The notes: generated by a model from the sequence alone, not told the origin. A stretch of 64,000 nucleotides of DNA from JAZDRH01 sp047470865 (GCF_047470865.1 NZ_JAZDRH010000006.1:1-64000); one strand, 5' to 3'. Counted from the first letter of the stretch, positions 51,449-61,104 are shown. A program made the numbers and translations.

Positions 51449-52470
51449 AAGCTACCTCGTGCAGGTTGACGCAGTAAAATCCATAACAAGTAAGGGCCAC
51501 CAACAATAGCCGCAATAACACCAACTGGAATTTCAACAATAAAGAGTGACTGGCCTATCCAATCTGCAGCAATCATAATCAAGGCTCCTGCTAAGGCAGA
51601 ACTAAACACCGGCACTTGCCTACTACCTGTTAAATAACGTGCCATTTCAGGTGCTGCTAAGGCCACTAAACCTACAGGGCCTGCCAGCGCGATTGCAAAA
51701 GCACTCAGTAGCACAGTAACAACCAACGTCCAAATACGAATACGCTTGATTGCTACACCTAAGCCTACTGCTACTGCATCAGAGAAGCGCATTAAGTTAA
51801 GCTGGCGAGCAAGATACATTGCCCAAGGTAGGCAGATCACTAAACAAATCGCCAGAAAACTGATATTGCTGGATGAACGTGCGCTTAGACTACCTACAGT
51901 CCAAGGGTAGGCCATATTGGCACTGTCCATATCTGTACGCGCTAGCATAAGGTTAGTCAGCGCACCAAAAACCGCGCCCAACCCAATGCCTACCATAATG
52001 AAACGATAACCTTTCGCACCAGAACCACCGCTTAAACCAAAGGCTAAAGCAGCGGCAGTGGTAGCACCTACTAAGGCCAAAGCACTTGGCGCAAGGCTGG
52101 TAGGTACAGCCACAATAGCCGCAACAGCAAAGGCTGTTGCGCCGTTATCAATACCTATGATGCTAGGTGTCGCTAAACGATTTTGCGCTAAAGTTTGCAA
52201 TAAACAGCCTGATGCGCCCAAAGCAGCGCCAGATAATATGCCTGCCAATAAACGAGGTAAGCGTAACTCTTGAATCAAGAAGATAGTAAAATCATCTCCC
52301 ACACCTAATACAGCTTGTATGGTTTGCCAAACTGATAAATTTTCACCTGCCAGCAAACGTAAAATGCTCAGCAGTGCTAAAAGAAGTAGTAATCCAAAAA
52401 TAACTATAATGCTGCGCTTATACCAACGTAGCCGCCATGAGCCTATTTGTAGTAAGAGTTCTGTTTGCAT
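51445..52470 (-). CDS. Ferric-siderophore ABC transporter, permease 2
   Basis: A 341-residue, highly hydrophobic FecCD-family permease (RLPRLLAGILSGAALGASGCLLQTLAQNRLATPSIIG; GPVGLVALAAPEMARYL). About ten membrane segments are expected. It pairs with the preceding permease as a heterodimer. It starts 10 bases after that gene and overlaps the ATPase gene by four bases, indicating translational coupling. Confidence 0.9.
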   Translation of the reverse strand: MQTELLLQIGSWRLRWYKRSIIVIFGLLLLLALLSILRLLAGENLSVWQTIQAVLGVGDDFTIFLIQELRLPRLLAGILSGAALGASGCLLQTLAQNRLATPSIIGIDNGATAFAVAAIVAVPTSLAPSALALVGATTAAALAFGLSGGSGAKGYRFIMVGIGLGAVFGALTNLMLARTDMDSANMAYPWTVGSLSARSSSNISFLAICLVICLPWAMYLARQLNLMRFSDAVAVGLGVAIKRIRIWTLVVTVLLSAFAIALAGPVGLVALAAPEMARYLTGSRQVPVFSSALAGALIMIAADWIGQSLFIVEIPVGVIAAIVGGPYLLWILLRQPARGSL

Positions 52471-52479
52471 AGATCACAC

Positions 52480-53496
52480 CTACAAACTTGGCAAACGGCG
52501 AGTGCGCACTACAGCAATTAAAATTGGTGCACCTACAAAAGCCGTAATCACACCAATAGGAAGCTCGTAGGGTTTAACCAATACACGCGCAACTATGTCA
52601 GAAAATAGTAGAACGCTAGGTCCTAATAATAAAGATATTAGAAAGGCGCGCCGAATATCAGGCCCCACTAAAAACCGAGCCAAATAGGGTACAACCAGCC
52701 CCACAAAGGCAATAGGTCCTGCCGCTGCTGTTGCTATACCAACAAGTAGAGCAACTACGAGCAAGCTAAGAAATCGGGTTAAATGTGGCTTATGGCCTAA
52801 ACCGGCAGCCACACGTTCACCCAGTGCTAATGCGGCTAAAGGGCGTAATAAAGGAAAAGATAGGCACAATCCTAAGACTAAACCTATAAGACTCCCCTGC
52901 AAAACATCGATAGAGCGCCCACCTAGAGCGCCTATTAGCCAAAAACGCATTTCATCAGCGCTGCGGCTATCGCTCATTAACAGCAAACTACTGGCAGATA
53001 ACAAAATTCCTGAAAAGGCTGCACCGGCTAAGATCAAACGAATAGGATCACTGCCTACATTACGCATGCCTGATACCAGCAGTACCAACATGCAGCCTAC
53101 TAAAGCGCCTAATACGGCTACCCCCATACTGACAGACACCGCCGAATAGCCACAATAAATAGCTAACACTACAGCAAAGGCAGCGCCTTGACTCACACCC
53201 AACAGGCCAGGTTCAGCTAAAGGGTTACGTGTTACCGTTTGTAGTAAAGCGCCTGCTGCACCTAGGCTGCTTCCTACCACTAAAGCTAATAGTGTGCGTA
53301 TTAAGCGCAATTGATAAATAGTAAAATGGGCATTGTCGTTTTCCACCTGCCCAAGTAAAACTTGAATACTAAGCTTAATACCAACTTCTGTTCCTGCACC
53401 TATGATTAAGCTAGCTAGCCCTAAAATAAGGACTAGCCCTAAACATAGCGCAACAACCCAAATTAATGATCTAGGTGCCGTTGCATTATTCAACAC
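52480..53496 (-). CDS. Ferric-siderophore ABC transporter, permease 1
   Basis: A 338-residue FecCD-family permease with the conserved QLRLIRTLLALVVGSSLGAAGALLQTVTRNPLAEPGLLG and the coupling region GPIAFVGLVVPYLARFLVG. It lies eight bases after the binding-protein gene, second in the operon. Together with its neighbour it forms the membrane channel. The transported chelate cannot be told from the permease. Confidence 0.9.
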   Translation of the reverse strand: MLNNATAPRSLIWVVALCLGLVLILGLASLIIGAGTEVGIKLSIQVLLGQVENDNAHFTIYQLRLIRTLLALVVGSSLGAAGALLQTVTRNPLAEPGLLGVSQGAAFAVVLAIYCGYSAVSVSMGVAVLGALVGCMLVLLVSGMRNVGSDPIRLILAGAAFSGILLSASSLLLMSDSRSADEMRFWLIGALGGRSIDVLQGSLIGLVLGLCLSFPLLRPLAALALGERVAAGLGHKPHLTRFLSLLVVALLVGIATAAAGPIAFVGLVVPYLARFLVGPDIRRAFLISLLLGPSVLLFSDIVARVLVKPYELPIGVITAFVGAPILIAVVRTRRLPSL

Positions 53497-53504
53497 GTAA
53501 CGCC

Positions 53505-54434
53505 TTATTTAGTCTCGCTAAGAATAGCTTTCTCAATGTCAGTTAAAATGACTTCAGCCGCTAAAGGGCCACTGCCACTGCTCCAGATTTGCCCATCTAC
53601 AGTAACTACATGCTGTTGTTTAACAGCATTTAAACGTACAAACGCAGGCTGTTTTTTTGCATCTTCTAAGGCTTTATTACCATCGGCATTCAGAGTGCCT
53701 AAGAATAACCAATCTGCATCAATGCCGGATAAGTTTTCAAGGCTGAGCGTGTCGCTATGTGGGCGGTCTTTGACACTTTTGGCAAGCTCTGTAGTTTCTA
53801 CGCCAAGGTCATTAATAATTTGCCCAACAAACAAATTAGCTGACATCACAATAGGGCCTTGCGGATTCCAGCGTGCAACTGACAGGCTAACCTCTTGTGG
53901 CAGCTTGGCCTTTAAAGCAGCAATTCGTTGGTCAATCTCAGCTAGTTTAGCTTCTACTGCCTGTTCACGGCCTAAGGCCTTGCCATAAAAGCGCATGTTA
54001 TCGCGCCATGGGCGAAACGCAGCATCTTTTTCAGGTACCACTGTAGGCGCCATTAAGCTTAATTTTTTGTAAGTATCTTCTGGCAAGCCAGCTGCTGCTA
54101 AAATCAACGTCGGTTTTTGACGGAAAATAGCTTCAAGATTAGGTTCACGTACAGAACCAACAATAGTGATATCACTGGCTTTGTCTTGCAAATAATTAGC
54201 TACTTTATCACCGCCACGACTGGCTAAAGCACCTACTGGTTTAATACCAATAGATAAACTTAAATCTAATGCGCCTTCATCCAATGTAATCACACGCATT
54301 GGCTCACCTTTGATCCGCACTTTGCCATAAGCGGTATCTAATTCGCGCTCTGCTGCCTGAGCGAATCCAGCCATAAGGCATAATGCCGATAGGCCAAATG
54401 CCATTACCGATTTACGACTAGCTTTGGTTAACAT
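53505..54434 (-). CDS. Ferric-siderophore ABC transporter, substrate-binding protein
   Basis: A 309-residue periplasmic binding protein of the FecB/FhuD class. The signal peptide (MAFGLSALCLMAGFAQA) ends before AERELDTAYGKVRIKGEP, and the fold is suggested by VITLDEGALDLSLSIGIKPVGA and the late VVTVDGQIWSSGSGPLAAEVIL. The start at 54434 has AGAGG a few bases upstream; the frame extends another 16 codons into the Fur-box region. It is first in a four-gene operon. No TonB receptor gene is adjacent. Confidence 0.88.
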   Translation of the reverse strand: MLTKASRKSVMAFGLSALCLMAGFAQAAERELDTAYGKVRIKGEPMRVITLDEGALDLSLSIGIKPVGALASRGGDKVANYLQDKASDITIVGSVREPNLEAIFRQKPTLILAAAGLPEDTYKKLSLMAPTVVPEKDAAFRPWRDNMRFYGKALGREQAVEAKLAEIDQRIAALKAKLPQEVSLSVARWNPQGPIVMSANLFVGQIINDLGVETTELAKSVKDRPHSDTLSLENLSGIDADWLFLGTLNADGNKALEDAKKQPAFVRLNAVKQQHVVTVDGQIWSSGSGPLAAEVILTDIEKAILSETK

Positions 54435-54465
54435 GTTATCCTCTTTAGTCTTAGTCATTGGATGA

Positions 54466-54484
54466 AAATGATAACTTATCATTT
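54466..54484. promoter_or_regulatory. Fur-box-like perfect palindrome upstream of the iron transporter
   Basis: AAATGATAACTTATCATTT is a perfect 9-1-9 palindrome about 30 bases upstream of the binding-protein start and closely resembles the Fur consensus with its GATAA/TTATC arms. Iron-dependent repression of the operon is expected. Confidence 0.8.
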
Positions 54485-54696
54485 AATGAAACTAATTGAA
54501 AATTGTTTACATCTTCATTTACAACTTATTCAGCATTCTGCACTTTTAGTCAAAACAGCTTAGATTATGTGCTCTAGAACTTGATTTCTTTTGTATAAAA
54601 AGCCTATAGCTCTTCCCTTGTGCTAGGTTATTTTTTAGACTATCTCATTAAGTGTGGCTTACTTTAAGCTACTGCACTCAATTTAAGAGGAACACC

Positions 54697-54954
54697 ATGG
54701 CTCGCGTTACAGTTGAAGATTGTTTAGAAAATGTTGATAACCGTTTTGAGCTAGTTATGCTGGCAACGAAACGTGCGCGTCAGCTCGCAACCGGCGGCAA
54801 AGAGCCTAAAGTACCGTTAGAGAATGATAAACCAACGGTTTTAGCGCTACGTGAAATTGCAGATGGCTTAGTGACGCCTGCTATTATTGCCAGTGAAGAA
54901 GCAATGATGCATGACGAACCTTTATTCACTGCCTTTGACACTGATTTACGTTAA
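54697..54954 (+). CDS. rpoZ: RNA polymerase omega subunit
   Basis: An 85-residue subunit that helps assemble RNA polymerase and, with the beta' subunit, forms a ppGpp site. It begins MARVTVEDCLENVDNRFELVMLATKRARQL, the family hallmark. I start at 54697 because AGAGGAAC lies upstream; the frame runs 15 codons further back without support. spoT follows after 64 bases, the standard order. Confidence 0.96.
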   Translation: MARVTVEDCLENVDNRFELVMLATKRARQLATGGKEPKVPLENDKPTVLALREIADGLVTPAIIASEEAMMHDEPLFTAFDTDLR

Positions 54955-55018
54955 TGCCATGCACGGTTGTAAGCTGCTTTAACACTGCACACAGTTTTCC
55001 AGCGCATTCGAGGTTTTT

Positions 55019-57130
55019 ATGCCTGCAATAGAGCGTCTTGCGCAACAGCTTGCAACCTACTTACCAACCGAACAAGTTAACCTTGTTCGTCGTGCCTACT
55101 ATTACGCAGAGCAAGCCCATGACGGCCAACTGCGCAGTAGTGGTGAGCATTATGTGACCCATCCATTGGCAGTTGCCACTGTGCTAGCCAATATGCATAT
55201 GGACCATCAAAGTTTGATGGCGGCCTTATTGCATGATGTTATTGAAGATACAGGTATCCCTAAAGAGGCCATTACTGAGCAATTTGGACAAAGCGTGGCG
55301 GATCTGGTTGATGGTGTTACCAAGCTAACGCAGATGAAGTTTGGCACCAAAGCGGAAGCTCAGGCTGAAAACTTCCAAAAGATGGCAATGGCAATGGCGC
55401 GCGATATTCGCGTGATCTTAGTAAAACTCGCCGATCGCCTACACAATATGCGCACATTAGGCGCGTTAAACCCTGAAAAGCGCCGCCGTATTGCCAAAGA
55501 AACCCTAGAAATTTACGCACCTATTGCCAATCGTCTTGGCATTAATACTATTTTTACTGAGTTTGAAAATCTTGGTTTTAAAGCCATGCATCCTATGCGT
55601 GCAGAACGCATTCAAGCTGCAGTTAAAAAAGCACGTGGCAATCGCAAAGAGATTATTCAAAAGATCGGCCAGTCTCTTAGCGATTGCTTAGCGCATGAAG
55701 GCATTCAAGCTGACGTAGGCGGACGGGAAAAGCACCTGTATAGCATTTACCGCAAAATGCGTGTTAAACGTAAAGCATTCAATGAAATTATGGATGTTTA
55801 TGCATTTCGCATTATTGTTGACAAGGTAGATACTTGCTATCGCGTACTAGGTGCGATGCATAATCTTTACAAACCCATTCCAGGACGTTTTAAAGACTAT
55901 ATTGCGATTCCTAAAGCCAACGGTTATCAGTCATTGCATACCACTTTATTTGGTATGGGTGTACCTATTGAGATCCAAATTCGTACCACTGAAATGGAAG
56001 AACTGGCCAACAATGGTATTGCTGCACATTGGCTGTATAAAGCAGATGAAGAACATGCACCACGCACCAATCATGCACGCGCACGACGTTGGGTTAAAGG
56101 TTTATTAGAGTTACAACAGAGCGCTGGCAACTCGTTGGAGTTTATTGAAAACGTAAAAATTGATCTCTTTCCTGATGAAGTTTACGTTTTCACGCCTAAA
56201 GGGCGCATTATGGAACTACCGCGCGGCGCTACTCCCGTTGACTTTGCCTATGCAGTGCATACGGATATTGGTAATAAATGCTTAGCTTGCCGCATCAATA
56301 GACGCGTTGCACCTTTATCTCAACCATTAGAAAGCGGTGTAACCGTTGAGATTCTTACTGCTCCCAATACCCGCCCAAATCCTGCTTGGCTTAACTTTGT
56401 TGTGACAGGAAAAGCTCGCACGCATATTCGCAACGCATTAAAAAGCCAACAACATGATGAATCTGTCGCACTGGGTGATCGCTTACTGAACAAAGCACTA
56501 GACGATTTGCACATGCAAATGAGTGATGTCACCGAAGAACGCATCAAGTTACTGCTTGATGAATACAAAATGACAGAATTTAATCAACTCTTAGAGGATA
56601 TCGGTTTAGGCAACAGAACTGCGCATGTGGTGGCTGCACGCTTAATTAGTGCTGATGCTAGCCCACATCATCCGTTGACTGAAGATGGTCCTCTAACCAT
56701 TCGCGGTACTGAAGGCTTAGTACTGAGTTATGCTCGCTGCTGCACACCTATTCCTGGCGATGCTGTGCTAGGGCACTTATCTGCAGGTAAAGGTATGGTT
56801 GTGCACCGCACTAGCTGTAAGAACATTGCGGATATTCGTAGTAACCCTGAAAAATGCATCCCCTTGCTCTGGGCCAAGGATATTGAAGGCGAGTTTAATG
56901 TGGAGCTGCGTATTGATCTTATTCATCAGCGCGGCTTAATCGCTACCTTAGCCACAGCAGTTGCCTCAGCCGATGCTAATATCGAAAAAGTTTCAGTCGA
57001 TGAACGCGATGGACGTATGAGCGTAGTGCAGCTGGGCGTTAGCGTTACTGATCGTGTTCATTTAGCGCGTGTTATCCGCCGCTTACGTGCCATCAAAGGC
57101 GTTTCACGCATTAATCGTATTAGTGCTTAA
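55019..57130 (+). CDS. spoT: Bifunctional (p)ppGpp synthetase/hydrolase
   Basis: A 703-residue Rel/Spo homologue controlling the stringent response. The N-terminal hydrolase HD domain has SGEHYVTHPLAVATVLA and LLHDVIEDTG; the synthetase domain has GREKHLYSIYRKM and DVYAFRIIVD with IPKANGYQSLHTT. TGS (about residues 385-445) and C-terminal ACT (about 625-700) domains follow. Intact catalytic blocks in both enzymes suggest it is bifunctional. GAGG precedes the ATG. It sits in the conserved rpoZ-spoT-ridA block. Confidence 0.96.
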   Translation: MPAIERLAQQLATYLPTEQVNLVRRAYYYAEQAHDGQLRSSGEHYVTHPLAVATVLANMHMDHQSLMAALLHDVIEDTGIPKEAITEQFGQSVADLVDGVTKLTQMKFGTKAEAQAENFQKMAMAMARDIRVILVKLADRLHNMRTLGALNPEKRRRIAKETLEIYAPIANRLGINTIFTEFENLGFKAMHPMRAERIQAAVKKARGNRKEIIQKIGQSLSDCLAHEGIQADVGGREKHLYSIYRKMRVKRKAFNEIMDVYAFRIIVDKVDTCYRVLGAMHNLYKPIPGRFKDYIAIPKANGYQSLHTTLFGMGVPIEIQIRTTEMEELANNGIAAHWLYKADEEHAPRTNHARARRWVKGLLELQQSAGNSLEFIENVKIDLFPDEVYVFTPKGRIMELPRGATPVDFAYAVHTDIGNKCLACRINRRVAPLSQPLESGVTVEILTAPNTRPNPAWLNFVVTGKARTHIRNALKSQQHDESVALGDRLLNKALDDLHMQMSDVTEERIKLLLDEYKMTEFNQLLEDIGLGNRTAHVVAARLISADASPHHPLTEDGPLTIRGTEGLVLSYARCCTPIPGDAVLGHLSAGKGMVVHRTSCKNIADIRSNPEKCIPLLWAKDIEGEFNVELRIDLIHQRGLIATLATAVASADANIEKVSVDERDGRMSVVQLGVSVTDRVHLARVIRRLRAIKGVSRINRISA

Positions 57131-57151
57131 CCTATTATTTTGGAGTTTGTA

Positions 57152-57535
57152 ATGGGCAAAACCGCCATTCATACAGATAACGCACCTGCTGCTATTGGTA
57201 CTTACTCACAGGCTATTAAAGCAGGTTCTACGGTATATCTTTCTGGGCAAATCCCACTAAACCCCAGCACCATGCAAATTGTTGAAGGTGGTATTGAAGC
57301 ACAAACAGTGCAAGTGTTTGAAAACCTTAAAGCCGTAGCTCAAGCGGCAGGCGGTAATTTAGATGACTTGGTGAAAATCAATGTGTACCTCACCGACCTT
57401 GCTAATTTTGCGACTGTTAATGAAGTCATGAGCCGTTATTTTAGCCAGCCTTTTCCTGCACGCGCTGCGGTGGGCATTTCTGAATTACCCCGCCAAGCGC
57501 TGGTTGAAGCTGAAGCCATAATGGTATTAAGTTAG
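57152..57535 (+). CDS. ridA: RidA family enamine/imine deaminase
   Basis: Hydrolyses reactive 2-aminoacrylate and related imines from PLP enzymes. The 127-residue protein carries GTYSQAIKAGSTVYLSGQIP, the catalytic arginine in FPARAAVGISELPR and the terminal VEAEAIMV. I use the ATG at 57152 with TGGAG six bases upstream; an in-frame TTG 12 bases earlier is less likely. It follows spoT by 21 bases. A GC-rich 8-bp hairpin (57546-57569) just after the stop may end the transcript. Confidence 0.95.
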   Translation: MGKTAIHTDNAPAAIGTYSQAIKAGSTVYLSGQIPLNPSTMQIVEGGIEAQTVQVFENLKAVAQAAGGNLDDLVKINVYLTDLANFATVNEVMSRYFSQPFPARAAVGISELPRQALVEAEAIMVLS

Positions 57536-57577
57536 TCTGTCTCTCGCTAGGCAGCTGTGCTTGCCTAGCAAGATTAA

Positions 57578-58642
57578 TTAACGTTTATAAGCCACTTTAC
57601 CTAAAGTCATAGGTTGTGGATTTAGCTGAACCCATTGCACAGCCAACTCACTTAAACGCCCCAGCAGTTCTTCACTAGAGTGCGCCGAGACTGCATTGGC
57701 TAACTCAAGCAATTGTTGCATTTGATCTTCAGGTAATGAGTTGCCTTGGGCGAAATAATACGGCAGTGCTTGCGGTAATTTTTTGTAGTCTTTACTCCAA
57801 TTTATCCCGCCATTGCCCAAAATTTCATTACTGACCTTACCTATGATACGAATCACTTCGCCTTGTATGGTTAGCGCACTACCACTTCCTGGTACCAACA
57901 TCTCCCATAGCTGGTTGAACTGTTGCCGCCAAGTGCCGTCAGCCACAATAATAGGCTGTTTTCCATCATGAATAAGCCGTTTAGCGGCTGGTTTTACCTC
58001 AAATAATTGATACAGCTTGCTCAATCCTTGCTCAACCTCTGGAAGGTAGTCAGGATCAAAATCAGCACGGTAAAACTCAAACTCTTCACCAATGTTTTGC
58101 ACGTAATTCTTGGCTTCTGCGCCCACTACTGCGCCTTGCGCCAGCAAGAACTCAGCCATTTCGGCAGCACGTGGAATGTGAGCATTGCTACAACGCCATA
58201 ACGCTGCATCTAACACCGTCATTTGAGTTGAATAGTCAAAATTGACTGCGTGTAGATTAGCGCCATTTGCTATTAAATTTTTTACTGCGGCTAAGTTGTA
58301 CTCACTCACCAGATTAAACAGGGGTGTTTTCTGGTAGTTGTCTTGTTGTTCAATATCTGCGCCATACTGCAATAAACACTTAACATTCGCGGCACTTTGC
58401 CTTGCTTGATGTTGAATAGGCGGAACACCCCAACTGTCGCCCATTTTTATATCAATGCCTTGTGCCACTAACCATGCTATTCCCTCAAGACTGATACCTT
58501 TAAAGCTTAAGGCATTACCCTTTCGATAACCGCCATATGCGTTAATCTCGCACTGTTCAAAGACTGCTTGTAGTTGGGCTAAATCACCTGTTTTTGCGAT
58601 TTCTTCAAAGTTTTCAGGTAATTTTTTACGTTTGCGTGCCAT
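57578..58642 (-). CDS. Ankyrin-repeat protein
   Basis: A 354-residue protein with several ankyrin-type repeats between about residues 40 and 180, such as GVPPIQHQARQSAANVKCLLQYGADIEQQ and TPLFNLVSEYNLAAVKNLIANGANLHAVN. The start is highly basic (MARKRKKLPENF). The C-terminal half (about 180-354) has no motif I know. It is 24 bases downstream of an Imm26-like gene, so the two form a likely operon. Ankyrin proteins are common among immunity proteins of polymorphic toxins; here no toxin is visible. Confidence 0.75.
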   Translation of the reverse strand: MARKRKKLPENFEEIAKTGDLAQLQAVFEQCEINAYGGYRKGNALSFKGISLEGIAWLVAQGIDIKMGDSWGVPPIQHQARQSAANVKCLLQYGADIEQQDNYQKTPLFNLVSEYNLAAVKNLIANGANLHAVNFDYSTQMTVLDAALWRCSNAHIPRAAEMAEFLLAQGAVVGAEAKNYVQNIGEEFEFYRADFDPDYLPEVEQGLSKLYQLFEVKPAAKRLIHDGKQPIIVADGTWRQQFNQLWEMLVPGSGSALTIQGEVIRIIGKVSNEILGNGGINWSKDYKKLPQALPYYFAQGNSLPEDQMQQLLELANAVSAHSSEELLGRLSELAVQWVQLNPQPMTLGKVAYKR

Positions 58643-58666
58643 GGTTCATCCTTGCACTAAAAGTGC

Positions 58667-59914
58667 TTAATTAGCCTGTATGTAATCAATATACGCTTGG
58701 CGGGTTAACCCCAAATGCGCTTGGTTAAATGCATCAAAATCGGTAATAGGTGGTTGACCTAAGCTAGTTAATAGCTGAACTAATTTATCCTCACCAAAGG
58801 CATCTAATGCATTACCTACTTTAGGTTCAGCTGCTGGATGAAACCCAGCAACTCCCCAGCCAACACCTGAATGCGGTATAAAACACAGATCAAGATCTTT
58901 ATGCGCCAAGTAATCCTGCAAACGCCAACGATATGAACCTATTCCCCATTCTAAGGTTAACCATACATCTGCCTTACGCTGTGCATAGCTTTGCAGTATA
59001 TGCAGGTTTTCAACCTCATCATCAGCCAATAATCCCATGCCTGCTGCGGTGGTAGCACCTTCCCCTTGCCGAGTATGTACGCTAAAAGAAATGGGAAAGT
59101 CGATATCATCCGCCACTAACGGTTTATGCCCTATGATTTTATAGTCACCGCGCATAAATTGATCATCCATGCTGTATTCAGCAGCTAATAAGGTATGTTG
59201 CGTTATTTCATCCTGTGCTAAATCATTACGATCACTTATGAAGTCATATTTTCGATATATAACAGGAATACCCATCCATGATTTCATATAGTGATTTTTG
59301 GGCACTTGTTCAGCCCAGAGCTTTGTTTTACGCAAGTGCATTAAGGAGCCAATTAAAAGTAAATACACGAACTGATTAGGTCCTACACTCACACAGAAAA
59401 TATCGCCTTCTGCGTACTTTTGTCGTGTTTTCGGGCTTTTACAAAGCAGCTTAAGCTGTTTTTGCCATTCTTTTTCGCCGTAGCTTTGCACAAAAGCCGC
59501 AATATCTTGGTTGAGAGTATCAGTTGAATTAAAGGTAAAACCTGGTAGCCAACGCACGCCACACTCAACCAGCGCCGCTTTGTTAGTTAAATCCATTTTT
59601 ATATGGGGCAGTTTGTGAGTACGCAAACCACTGATATATCTATAATTAATAGTTTTTGCCTGACCTCGTGGGGCAATCACCTCTAATTGCTCATTTAAGG
59701 GTAAGTTCAAGTCATATTCGACAATAAAATCATACTTAACATCCTCATAAGCTAATTGTGAATACGGATTTATCGGCACTCGAAAAATAGCTTTATACAG
59801 CACGCCATCTGCATGATAAAACTGCATATCATCTTGGCTGACACATTGCCATACCGGATCAATTGGTTTAAGTGCAAGTAGCGCACGAGACTGATTATTC
59901 AATACATTCAACAT
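58667..59914 (-). CDS. Imm26-like protein of unknown function
   Basis: A 415-residue protein. The central segment (about 165-225) with KYAEGDIFCVSVGPNQFVYL and the following basic region resembles the Imm26 immunity-protein family, in which EGDIF and a later tyrosine are conserved. The C-terminal part has WLTLEWGIGSYRW and an HSGVGWGVAGFHPA stretch. It stands between an ankyrin gene and a small secreted protein. The immunity role is inference from family resemblance; it could equally be a housekeeping protein of unknown function. Confidence 0.5.
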   Translation of the reverse strand: MLNVLNNQSRALLALKPIDPVWQCVSQDDMQFYHADGVLYKAIFRVPINPYSQLAYEDVKYDFIVEYDLNLPLNEQLEVIAPRGQAKTINYRYISGLRTHKLPHIKMDLTNKAALVECGVRWLPGFTFNSTDTLNQDIAAFVQSYGEKEWQKQLKLLCKSPKTRQKYAEGDIFCVSVGPNQFVYLLLIGSLMHLRKTKLWAEQVPKNHYMKSWMGIPVIYRKYDFISDRNDLAQDEITQHTLLAAEYSMDDQFMRGDYKIIGHKPLVADDIDFPISFSVHTRQGEGATTAAGMGLLADDEVENLHILQSYAQRKADVWLTLEWGIGSYRWRLQDYLAHKDLDLCFIPHSGVGWGVAGFHPAAEPKVGNALDAFGEDKLVQLLTSLGQPPITDFDAFNQAHLGLTRQAYIDYIQAN

Positions 59915-59953
59915 GGCAAGTGTCTTATAGGTTTGCAGTAAAAGTAAGTTAGC

Positions 59954-60400
59954 TTACCAAGGGAGGTTAACATTGGCGCGGTTATCAAAGACAAACTTAG
60001 GGTCGCACTGTAGTGTTGCTATTTCAGTGCCACTTTTCTCTACCGGAAGGTTGAAGCTAGCTTCATGCTCTTCAGAATTACGATTTACATGAACGCCCAA
60101 TACATAGCTGTAGTCGCCATTTGGAATCACTAAATAAGATGAGATACTGCTTCCCACACCTGTCCAAAAACGCTCTGGTAGCTGGTCAAAACGGCGTTGT
60201 AATACAATATCAGGCTTTGCACCTGGTTTACCAAACGAATACACGACGGTGTTTCCTAATTGGCGCACAAAAATTTCTTTATTATTGGTTGTTTTACAGA
60301 AAAAGGCTAAATCTCCGCCTATTACTTCATTGGCTAAAGCCTGTCCGCTAAACGCCATTAAGCTGCCCAAAAAACAGCCGACCATAAGTTTGCTATGCAT
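59954..60400 (-). CDS. Small secreted protein of unknown function
   Basis: A 148-residue protein with a clear signal peptide (MHSKLMVGCFLGSLMAFSGQALA) and two cysteines in the mature part (FFCKTTNNKEIF and LQCDPKF) that may form a disulfide. The ATG at 60400 has AAGGAG seven bases before it. I do not recognise the family. It lies between the Imm26-like gene and broken alkB, all on the same strand. Confidence 0.65.
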   Translation of the reverse strand: MHSKLMVGCFLGSLMAFSGQALANEVIGGDLAFFCKTTNNKEIFVRQLGNTVVYSFGKPGAKPDIVLQRRFDQLPERFWTGVGSSISSYLVIPNGDYSYVLGVHVNRNSEEHEASFNLPVEKSGTEIATLQCDPKFVFDNRANVNLPW

Positions 60401-60480
60401 ATTTTTGCTCCTTGAAAATTTCAGTAGCCAAACTAACTGAATACCTAAAAAAAGATAGTGCAAAATTAGCAAACTGCTCA

Positions 60481-61104
60481 TTACTGGGCAGGAATAATTG
60501 TTCTAAAGGTCAGATTAATACGTGGTTGATGAATATCTGCCATTTTGGGAATGCAATGCCACCAAAACCTTTGGGTAACGCCTTGCATTACAACCAATTG
60601 CCCATGCTGCAAACTAAGTTCGCACTTATGTTTGGTTGTTTTGTGCTTAAAACAAAAGCGCCTAGTGCTACCTAAGCTTAAACTGGCAATACTTGTAGTA
60701 ATACCTAAAGTTTGCTCATCATCACTGTGCCACCCCATACCTTCTTGCCCATTGTGGTAAAGATTGACTAAACAGGAATTAAAACACTGCTGTAAACGCT
60801 GTTCTACTTGCATTTTCAGTTCATGCACTACAGCCAACCAAGGCTGAGCTATTTTGTTAGTGCCTGAATAGTGGTGTACAAAAGCTTTATCGTCAAATCA
60901 CGCAATTTGGCGCTCAGTGCGGTGCAGCTTGTTATAGATAAATGCAGTGTCGGCCTGCCAGTCAATCTGAGTTAATAGTTCAGTGAAATACTTATCTGCC
61001 TGCTGTTTGCTCAGTGTAAAACCGTAATTGTAGAGTTCACCATCGTAGGGTAATAAGTTGCGTTGTGTGGCGCCTAACTGGCTAAATAAATCATCTATCT
61101 GCAT
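60481..61104 (-). pseudogene. alkB: AlkB-like DNA dioxygenase, interrupted by TGA
   Basis: A single 208-codon frame encodes an AlkB-type (ALKBH2-like) 2-oxoglutarate/iron dioxygenase that would repair alkylated bases. A TGA at 60898-60900 divides it: NKLHRTERQIA, stop, FDDKAFVHHYSGTNKIAQPW. Relatives have a tryptophan at this point, so TGG-to-TGA is probable. The rest is normal: GMGWHSDDEQTLG with the HxD pair, WWHCIPKMADIHQPRINLTFR with the distal histidine and arginine. It overlaps the Ada-like gene by 14 bases. Unless the stop is misread or a sequencing error, it is inactive. Confidence 0.78.

Noticed and set aside
41620..61104. Genome-wide recoding of TAG or TGA to explain the in-frame stops
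   Set aside because: Intact core genes in the window end normally with TAA, TAG and TGA, and the broken genes also include frameshifts, so mutation is the simpler explanation.
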